From NCBI GenBank assembly GCA_022616595.1, contig JAKEEL010000093.1, forward strand, positions 1 through 12,765: a DNA stretch of 12,765 nt, given 5' to 3'. Positions 7,618 to 12,765 of this stretch are shown here, in pieces. Position 1 is the stretch's first letter. Each line of letters opens with the position of its first letter. The DNA is from Methylococcaceae bacterium. Lineage in GTDB: Bacteria > Pseudomonadota > Gammaproteobacteria > Methylococcales > UBA1147. A program made the position numbers and the translations under genes. The notes below the pieces were generated by a model that made no database searches, was not told where the DNA came from, and was given only the letters and a program-made list of their open reading frames with translations.

Positions 7618-8093
7618 TCCAGGATAGAAAGATCATCCAGCGTATCCAATTTCTGGTAGGGGTGGTGCGCAAGGAATGCAAGCATCTTGCAACAACGGAT
7701 CAACGTTTGTTCCTTCAGGCGTTCACAGCAGAGCGGGCCCAGCTGCTCGAGACAGATCCCGACTTGGCGGAGCGGGTGGAAGCCTTCGTTGGCAGGTTCG
7801 GCCGCCTCCAGGACACCGTAGGAGGTAAATTGCTGCCCTTGCTCATGACCGCTTTGGGTGAGAGCGCATCTGCACTCATTGATAACCTCGACCGTGCCGA
7901 ACGGCTGGGACTGATCGCCTCGGCGGATGAGTGGATGGCCATGCGCAATCTCAGGAATCAGATGGTGCACGAATATGTGGAAGATCCAGTCATACTCAGC
8001 AATGCCTTGCAGTCCGGCCATGCCTTCGTGCAGCTACTCATTGGCGCGGCTGACAAGATGATTGCCGAGATTCAACGTCGAGGCTGGACATGA
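7614..8093 (+). CDS. HEPN-domain protein (HepT-like toxin)
   Basis: A mostly helical protein of 159 residues starting at a GTG that overlaps the MNT stop codon. Near the C-terminus RNLRNQMVHEYVED contains the HEPN ribonuclease motif R-x4-H (R114, H119) followed by x-Y (Y121). In the Shewanella HepT this tyrosine is the one poly-AMPylated by MntA. RFGRLQDTVGGKL near residue 61 is typical of the HEPN partners of MRLT-type MNT proteins. From family knowledge it would act as an RNase toxin held in check by its MNT partner; toxicity here is inferred. All motif residues are intact, so the module may be functional. Its 3' end overlaps the tail of the broken GT2 reading frame on the other strand. Confidence 0.82.
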   Translation: MIQDRKIIQRIQFLVGVVRKECKHLATTDQRLFLQAFTAERAQLLETDPDLAERVEAFVGRFGRLQDTVGGKLLPLLMTALGESASALIDNLDRAERLGLIASADEWMAMRNLRNQMVHEYVEDPVILSNALQSGHAFVQLLIGAADKMIAEIQRRGWT

Positions 8094-8190
8094 CCTGCCT
8101 GGAGAATCCCGTCCGCGATCCCGCTGAGGATCTTCGAAGTGTAGTCAGCTATCCGGGTGAAGACGATTCCGTGCGGTTTGCGGATGCGTA
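8094..8190. other. Unassigned junction DNA after the HEPN gene
   Basis: About 97 bases separate the HEPN stop codon from the point (about 8191) where similarity to the intact GT2 gene ends. Neither the intact GT2 copy nor the TA genes explain it. On the - strand it is read as the foreign C-terminal tail of the broken GT2 frame (VRIRKPHGIVFTR and on to 8072). No terminal inverted repeat or target duplication was found. Confidence 0.5.
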
Positions 8191-8417
8191 CGATCGGGTG
8201 CTTGGGTATCGGTTGCATGTGCAAATGAAAATCGAAAAACAAGCGCGGCCATCGATTGGAGGACCTCGACAATCCGAACGCGCGAAGAAATGAGCGCCAC
8301 GGGGTCGGAACCGCCCGACGGTCACCTCCTTGTTCCTTGCCATCTGGACCAAGCAGCAAACCGCCAACCATCCCGGCATCCGGAAAATTCTCGAGCGTCT
8401 GGAGCAGGCGCCAGACT

Positions 8418-8534
8418 GAATCCGGCTCGATCACACAATCCGGATTCAGGAACATCACATGATTGCCTGTCGATTGGCCAAGTCCGATATTGCAGGCCGC
8501 CGAAAACCCCAGGTTCCGGCTATTTCGAATGATC
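8418..8534. repeat. Near-identical tract shared by the two GT2 copies (copy B)
   Basis: Partner of 6420-6536, at an offset of 1998 bases and in the same orientation. Recombination between the two would delete the intervening MNT/HEPN module. Confidence 0.9.
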
Positions 8535-8815
8535 TTGAGCTTTTTCTCGCCCGGGAATCGGGCTTCAAGTTGCGTCAAACTGACATCGGATGAAGCATTG
8601 TCGACTACAATCAATTCCTCCACCTGATCGATGGCGGATGTGATGCATCCGGTAAGAAACCCCGCGCTATTGTAATTGACAACGATCAGAGACACTGATT
8701 TTGGCATCTGGCCATCCGTAATTAAAAAAATTTGTTCCCGTATACCCCGATCTTGCCGTCCATGAATCCGACCAACCCTTCGATTCCTATTACAGCGCGC
8801 TGGTTTCGAGCCAGC

Positions 8816-9913
8816 TTAGATAATTTTGGTACCTGTAAACCGTACCTCCCAGGAATTACTTGCCGCAAATTGCCGTATTGCTTCGCCATCCGGGTTGTAG
8901 TCAAGCGCTTTTCCGACCAGGACTTTGATGTCGCCCACGCCATGGCTTAAAAATATTCCTTCCTGACCATCCCGAAATGCCATCTCGCCAAAATTCGTCG
9001 AAACCACGGGTAATCCCAGGGCGCGGTATTCGTAATACTTGATTGGGTCAACCGAATCCGTAAGGGGATTCCTCTTGAACGGAATCAATCCGACATCAAA
9101 TTCCTGCATATAACGCAAAGCCCGCTGATGATCGCAAGGCGGCAGCATCTCAATGTTTCCGGGCAAGCCCGATAAACAAGGTTCAGACACTGGCCCGACC
9201 AATCGTACTACATCCAGCGGCCGCGCCTCGGCAAGCGACGCCACCCAGTTCCAATCAAACCAGGTTCCGATTGTACCCACATATCCGAGCACTATGTTCT
9301 CTTTCCCGGCAATCGCGCTTCTTTTTTTTGGAGTTATTTTTGCGTCCAATCCGTTATGCACCAACCGGACATCGGCCCTGATTTTGCTCCAACGGTCCTT
9401 CAACGAAGTGGAAGAAACCAGCAAATGAGTTACTTTGCGTACCAATTGATTCTCTCGCGACCTCAGCGCAGCCCGGGAGAGGCCTTTGTAAAAAGCCGGG
9501 AAATCATCCATTGCATCGTAGACCGATTTGATTCCCTTCAATCGGTTCAGAACCAATAAAGCCAATACGGATGGTTTCCCGATTGCCAACAAAGCCGGCC
9601 CTCTGCGATGAACCAAGTCAATTCGCGTGAGCACCGAATTCCACATGATCGAGTTCAACCAACCTGAGGCCGGCAGCGGTTCTATGGGTAAGGCGGACGG
9701 CCGAATAACACAGAGCCAGCAAGGGATGGTTTGATTGGCCCGATTGTCATGAGAACCAATCTTCGAAAAGTCAGAAAACAGAGGGAAACGAGTTGGATAA
9801 GGATCGATCCACAAAACATCGCCGCCGGTAGACGCGTGAAACCACTCGACAAACTTATGCGGCCTTTGCGCGTAACTGCACCATGTTACCGGCGACAAAT
9901 AGATTAACTGCAT
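8816..9913 (-). CDS. GT4-like (group 1) glycosyltransferase
   Basis: A 365-residue protein of the GT-B fold, expected to transfer a sugar from a nucleotide donor to a growing surface glycan. The N-terminal half starts QLIYLSPVTW and includes YDAMDDFPAFY near residues 132-142, a motif common in this glycosyltransferase subgroup. VHNGLD near 185 leads to the donor-binding half: GYVGTIGTWFDW near 210, and SVDPIKYYEYRALGLPVV near 287-304, which holds the conserved acidic residue and helix that bind the nucleotide sugar. It starts with ATG inside the last codons of wecB (10-base overlap). The C-terminus after SWEVRF is short and may result from a small insertion. Donor and acceptor cannot be told. 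Confidence 0.88.
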   Translation of the reverse strand: MQLIYLSPVTWCSYAQRPHKFVEWFHASTGGDVLWIDPYPTRFPLFSDFSKIGSHDNRANQTIPCWLCVIRPSALPIEPLPASGWLNSIMWNSVLTRIDLVHRRGPALLAIGKPSVLALLVLNRLKGIKSVYDAMDDFPAFYKGLSRAALRSRENQLVRKVTHLLVSSTSLKDRWSKIRADVRLVHNGLDAKITPKKRSAIAGKENIVLGYVGTIGTWFDWNWVASLAEARPLDVVRLVGPVSEPCLSGLPGNIEMLPPCDHQRALRYMQEFDVGLIPFKRNPLTDSVDPIKYYEYRALGLPVVSTNFGEMAFRDGQEGIFLSHGVGDIKVLVGKALDYNPDGEAIRQFAASNSWEVRFTGTKII

Positions 9914-11019
9914 CTCGCAAAATGCTCCCGCAGCACCGACACGATCCGCTGCGCGCTTTTGCCATCGCCATACGGAGAAACGCCGCGCGCCATTGCTCCG
10001 TAAGCATTCACGTCATCCAATAAGCGCTGGGCCGCCGTGACAATGCGTTCATAGTGAGGCCCGACCAGTTCCACTACGCCCATCTCGACGGCTTCCGGGC
10101 GTTCCGTTTCGTCCCGTAGAACCAGAACCGGTTTACCCAGCGCAGGGGCTTCCTCCTGCACTCCCCCGGAATCACTGATAATCAGATAAGCATGCTTCAT
10201 GGCCGCTACGAATGGCGCATAGTCCAAGGGCTCCGTCAAGAGGATATCGGCGCAGTCCCCCAGCATCCGATGCGCCACGTTCTTCACATTCGGATTGGGA
10301 TGTACGGGGTATAGGATCTGGATATCGGAATTTCGCTCGGCCAAAGTTCTCAGGGCCCGGCAGATATTGCGCAAAGGTTCGCCAAAGTTTTCCCGCCGGT
10401 GCGATGTCACCAACAGCAACCGTTTTGTCCTATCCAATGCAATGCCGATTTCAACCGGCTTCGATGCCGTCATCAGCAGCGCATCGATCACGGTGTTACC
10501 GGTGACGTTAATCGCACTCTCCGCCACACCTTCGCGCAGCAGGTTTTGACGGGAAGTCTCGGTTGGCGCAAAATGCCAGCGTGCCAAGCGCCCCGCAATC
10601 ACCCGGTTCGCTTCTTCCGGGAAAGGGTTCTGTAGGTCCCGGGTGCGAAGACCCGCCTCCACATGTCCGAAGGGAATCTGGTGATAAAAGCAGGTCAGCG
10701 CTACGGTCATCACCGTCGTCGTGTCGCCTTGGGCAAGCACCGCATCAGGCTTCTCTACCTTCAAAACTTCGTCCAGCTCTGGCAACAACCTGGCCGTGAG
10801 AGTCGTGAGCGCCTGATTGTGATGCATAATGTTCAGATCGATATCCGGCACAATTCCAAAGAAATTCAAGACTTGATCCAGCATATCTCGGTGTTGTGCC
10901 GTAGCCAGCACACGGATCTCTGGCCAGGATTCATTCTTTAATGCAAGAATGACCGGGGCCATTTTGATCGCTTCGGGCCGAGTCCCGATTACGGCAATTA
11001 TTTTGACCTTTCTGTGCAT
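9904..11019 (-). CDS. wecB: UDP-N-acetylglucosamine 2-epimerase, non-hydrolysing
   Basis: The enzyme interconverts UDP-GlcNAc and UDP-ManNAc in the cytoplasm, supplying an amino sugar for surface polysaccharide. The protein has 371 residues, close to E. coli WecB. It begins KIIAVIGTRPEAIKMAPV. The residues matching E. coli D95, E117, E131 and H213 are D99 (AQGDTTT), E121 (HVEAGLRT), E135 (FPEEANR) and H207 (TSHRRENFG). YPVHPNPNV and SDSGGVQEEAPALGKPVLV complete the UDP site. No wecC-like dehydrogenase is in the window, so whether the product is used as ManNAc or oxidised to ManNAcA cannot be told. It follows the multidomain glycosyltransferase gene by 42 bases and overlaps the GT4 gene, so all three are probably one operon. 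Its leader holds an unusual hairpin. Confidence 0.95.
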   Translation of the reverse strand: MHRKVKIIAVIGTRPEAIKMAPVILALKNESWPEIRVLATAQHRDMLDQVLNFFGIVPDIDLNIMHHNQALTTLTARLLPELDEVLKVEKPDAVLAQGDTTTVMTVALTCFYHQIPFGHVEAGLRTRDLQNPFPEEANRVIAGRLARWHFAPTETSRQNLLREGVAESAINVTGNTVIDALLMTASKPVEIGIALDRTKRLLLVTSHRRENFGEPLRNICRALRTLAERNSDIQILYPVHPNPNVKNVAHRMLGDCADILLTEPLDYAPFVAAMKHAYLIISDSGGVQEEAPALGKPVLVLRDETERPEAVEMGVVELVGPHYERIVTAAQRLLDDVNAYGAMARGVSPYGDGKSAQRIVSVLREHFARCS

Positions 11020-11021
11020 TG

Positions 11022-11042
11022 GCGGTAGAGACCGCTTTCCTT
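11022..11042 (-). promoter_or_regulatory. wecB ribosome-binding site with hairpin between SD and start
   Basis: In the wecB direction, AAGGAAA (11042-11036) is followed directly by GCGGT-CTCT-ACCGC (11035-11022), a perfect 5-bp hairpin with a 4-base loop, then CA and the ATG at 11019. Unfolded, the Shine-Dalgarno sequence is too far from the start (16 bases); folded, the hairpin brings it to a few bases. It may tune wecB translation. Confidence 0.45.
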
Positions 11043-11061
11043 AAAACCGGGTTATTGAAGT

Positions 11062-12765
11062 TTACAATCTTCGCTCGGAGTCACCGAAAGAACCGATCTT
11101 CCTGCAATAGTAGAGCTCCGTATTCAAAATACCCAAATGCTCGATATCTTCGCGGATATACTCAACCGTAAATCCGGTGCGATTTAATTCGGTTTCAAGG
11201 TCTTTGCCGTATGTGCGGTACGCTAAAATGCCGAGAGCCTCGTCGCAATTGGTATCACCGTGATATTCGGGTTCAAGCAGGTGCAAATCTTTGGACGGAT
11301 CTTCCGGGTCGACTATTTGAACTCTGGTCAAGGTCTCGTTCCACGCACGATTGTGAGGAACGGTGAAGATATAGATGCCATGCGGCTTGAGGACCCGATG
11401 GATCTCCTTGTGCGCAAGATTATCCAGGCGCACGTGTTCTATCACGTCACTGGTGATCACGATGTCGAGCGACTCATCGGGAAAAGTAAGACATTCCAGG
11501 TTTTGGTTTGTGACTCCCGGGGCAAGTACTTCACCCAGTGGTTTATTGGGTTTGTACTGGGACAACTCCAAATCAATCCAACCCGTCGCCTTCAACAGAT
11601 CCGGTAACGGATATGCGCAGGGTTCGTAATAGAAAGGCGGCTGAGTATCATAGACGTAGAGCCTTCTGCCGCTGATTCGCGGGAGCTCGGTCAAGGAGTT
11701 TGCGCAAATGCCGGTTAATTCGTAAATCGCGCGTAGAATGCCGCGTGTTATTGAACGATATCGGCTGGTAGTCCGGCAATATTGGCAGTTGAGCGATTCA
11801 CGCCACAGGGATTCTTTCTCATAAAAAAAGCGCGTCCGTCTCCCGCAGACGTTGCATTGGCCGGGGAGATTCTCTCGACCGAAGATCGCGCTCGGCAGCG
11901 GGGGAACGGACGGGTCAGTCTTCGGTTTGTGCCGATATCCATGGGGGACCCATTCTCCCCACTTAGCTTCGTATATTCGCCGGTTTTTTTCAAACAGCTT
12001 TTGTCGCTCCTGGTGTTTCAGCTTATCGAAAGACGCGGAGAGATGATGATGTACGAACACATCTTCGGCACACACAACCCGTAGACCGGCTTGTTCGATC
12101 CTGCGGCAATAGTCATCGTCTTCGAAGAAGCCTATCCCGAAGGCCTCGTCAAGCGGTCCGACACGCTCGTAGGTTTCCCTTGCCATCATGACGCAGAAAA
12201 ATGCCGCGGTACTTAACGGGTAGAGTTGCCCGATGTGCCTGCGAGAGTAGGCGGCGGACTTGACCAGCATCTCCGCCATATCGGCGTACTGGATATCGAT
12301 CATGGCTTCGTTGCCGATGTTGTTGGTGACCGGCCCGATGAGCCCGATCGATTTGTCGCGCTCGAGGTGTTTAACCAATGTTCGTATCCAGCCCGGCGTC
12401 ACATGGGTATCGTTGTTGAGCAGTACGAGGTAATCGCCGGAAGCAATCGCCAACCCTTGGTTGTTCGCCGCGGCGAATCCCTTGTTGTCGTCGTTGAGAA
12501 TCAGCCTGCGACGGTTGCCGTTTTCCGCCCAGTTGATCAGAAATTCTCGAGAGTGATCGCTTGACGCGTTATCCACCACGAGTACTTCGAGGTTTTCATA
12601 ATGGCTGTATTGATCCAGACTCGCGAGACAGGCACGAGTCAGGTCAAGGTTGTTGTAGGTAACCACCACGACGCTGACCCTTGGATCATCCGCAGACGAT
12701 TCGGACAAGTCGGTAAGCGCGGATACACGCTGTTTCCATGTTTGCGTGCGGGCAAATGTTCTGCG
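11062..12765 (-). CDS. Multidomain GT2 glycosyltransferase - zinc ribbon - methyltransferase fusion (5' end outside window)
   Basis: The frame is open to the window's right edge, so at least 567 residues are visible and the true start is further right. Numbers below count from the TTG at 12708, which is probably internal. Residues 10-260 are a GT-A GT2 domain: VSVVVVTYNN, VVDNASSDHS, LLNNDTHVTPGW (donor/metal motif), FEDDDYCRRIEQAG. Residues 285-311 hold CNVC and CQYC, two Cys pairs spaced like a zinc ribbon. Residues 345-540 resemble a class I methyltransferase of the Methyltransf_11 type: FPDESLDIVITSDVIEHV and EIHRVLKPHGIYIFTVPHNR. The usual glycine-rich SAM loop is not obvious. The protein likely adds a sugar and may methylate the glycan. 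Residues before the TTG resemble the end of another glycosyltransferase domain. wecB follows after 42 bases. Confidence 0.87.
   Translation of the reverse strand, partial: RRTFARTQTWKQRVSALTDLSESSADDPRVSVVVVTYNNLDLTRACLASLDQYSHYENLEVLVVDNASSDHSREFLINWAENGNRRRLILNDDNKGFAAANNQGLAIASGDYLVLLNNDTHVTPGWIRTLVKHLERDKSIGLIGPVTNNIGNEAMIDIQYADMAEMLVKSAAYSRRHIGQLYPLSTAAFFCVMMARETYERVGPLDEAFGIGFFEDDDYCRRIEQAGLRVVCAEDVFVHHHLSASFDKLKHQERQKLFEKNRRIYEAKWGEWVPHGYRHKPKTDPSVPPLPSAIFGRENLPGQCNVCGRRTRFFYEKESLWRESLNCQYCRTTSRYRSITRGILRAIYELTGICANSLTELPRISGRRLYVYDTQPPFYYEPCAYPLPDLLKATGWIDLELSQYKPNKPLGEVLAPGVTNQNLECLTFPDESLDIVITSDVIEHVRLDNLAHKEIHRVLKPHGIYIFTVPHNRAWNETLTRVQIVDPEDPSKDLHLLEPEYHGDTNCDEALGILAYRTYGKDLETELNRTGFTVEYIREDIEHLGILNTELYYCRKIGSFGDSERRL

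Larger units (their letters stand above)
8072..8719 (-). pseudogene. GT2 family glycosyltransferase, truncated second copy
   Basis: This is a paralogue of the GT2 gene at 5810-6721. It keeps the N-terminal GT-A half: SLIVVNYNSAGF, VVDNASSD, FLNPDCVIEPDS and the segment through RLFFDFHLH. Similarity stops near 8191. The distal half, with the ED acceptor motif and the hydrophobic C-terminus, is missing and replaced by about 40 unrelated residues ending at 8072. At the 5' end, alignment shows that the start codon of the intact copy (ATG) corresponds to ACG here (8717-8719), and GGAGGA corresponds to GGAACA. Translation could only begin four codons later at ATG 8707, without a ribosome-binding site. 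Loss of start, Shine-Dalgarno and half the domain argues for a decaying gene. Confidence 0.8.

Noticed and set aside
6906..8196. CGATCG at 6906-6911 and 8191-8196 as possible ends of the inserted island
   Set aside because: The hexamer is common in this sequence (also within lpxA-rnhB and elsewhere), and no longer terminal repeat or target duplication accompanies it.
8799..8815. GCTGG/CCAGC hairpin just after the GT4 stop codon as a terminator
   Set aside because: The stem is only five base pairs and no U-tract follows in the direction of transcription.
12706..12708. TTG at 12708 as the true start of the fusion protein
   Set aside because: The frame is open to the window edge, and the codons before the TTG look like coding sequence.

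Overview
The window looks like a chromosomal segment of a gammaproteobacterium. The left part carries the lipid A / replication order lpxA-rnhB-dnaE, and the DnaE, RnhB and LpxA proteins resemble the E. coli types, with catalytic residues at nearly the same numbers. Base composition is moderately GC-rich. The genus cannot be fixed from the sequence alone.

Layout. Positions 1-4784 (+ strand) hold the 3' part of lpxA, then rnhB (TTG start), then a complete dnaE. lpxB, which lies between lpxA and rnhB in E. coli, is absent, and only 96 bases separate the two genes. Positions 4942-12765 hold a surface-polysaccharide gene block on the - strand, convergent with dnaE. In its transcription order it contains: a multidomain glycosyltransferase/methyltransferase open at the window edge; wecB (UDP-GlcNAc 2-epimerase); a GT4-type glycosyltransferase; a decayed copy of a GT2 glycosyltransferase; an intact paralogue of that GT2; and an atypical SDR sugar-nucleotide-epimerase-like protein. 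Several neighbours overlap by 8-10 bases, as in co-translated operons. WecB would supply UDP-ManNAc, the glycosyltransferases would build an O-antigen or exopolysaccharide repeat unit, and the SDR would modify a sugar.

Between the two GT2 copies (about 6.72-8.19 kb) is an island read on the opposite strand. It holds a two-gene MNT nucleotidyltransferase / HEPN pair of the MntA-HepT toxin-antitoxin type, with the HEPN motif R-x4-H-x-Y intact. Upstream of the pair are about 580 bases containing a candidate sigma-70 promoter, small hairpins and what looks like a nonsense-interrupted start of another glycosyltransferase. Downstream, about 100 bases of unassigned DNA join directly to the broken 3' end of the second GT2 copy. 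The two GT2 copies differ at many positions but share a 117-base stretch with a single mismatch, which suggests gene conversion.

No RNA gene, CRISPR array, transposase or complete insertion sequence was seen. The least expected parts are the TA island inside a duplicated glycosyltransferase, the glycosyltransferase-zinc ribbon-methyltransferase fusion, and a hairpin inserted exactly between the wecB Shine-Dalgarno sequence and its start codon.
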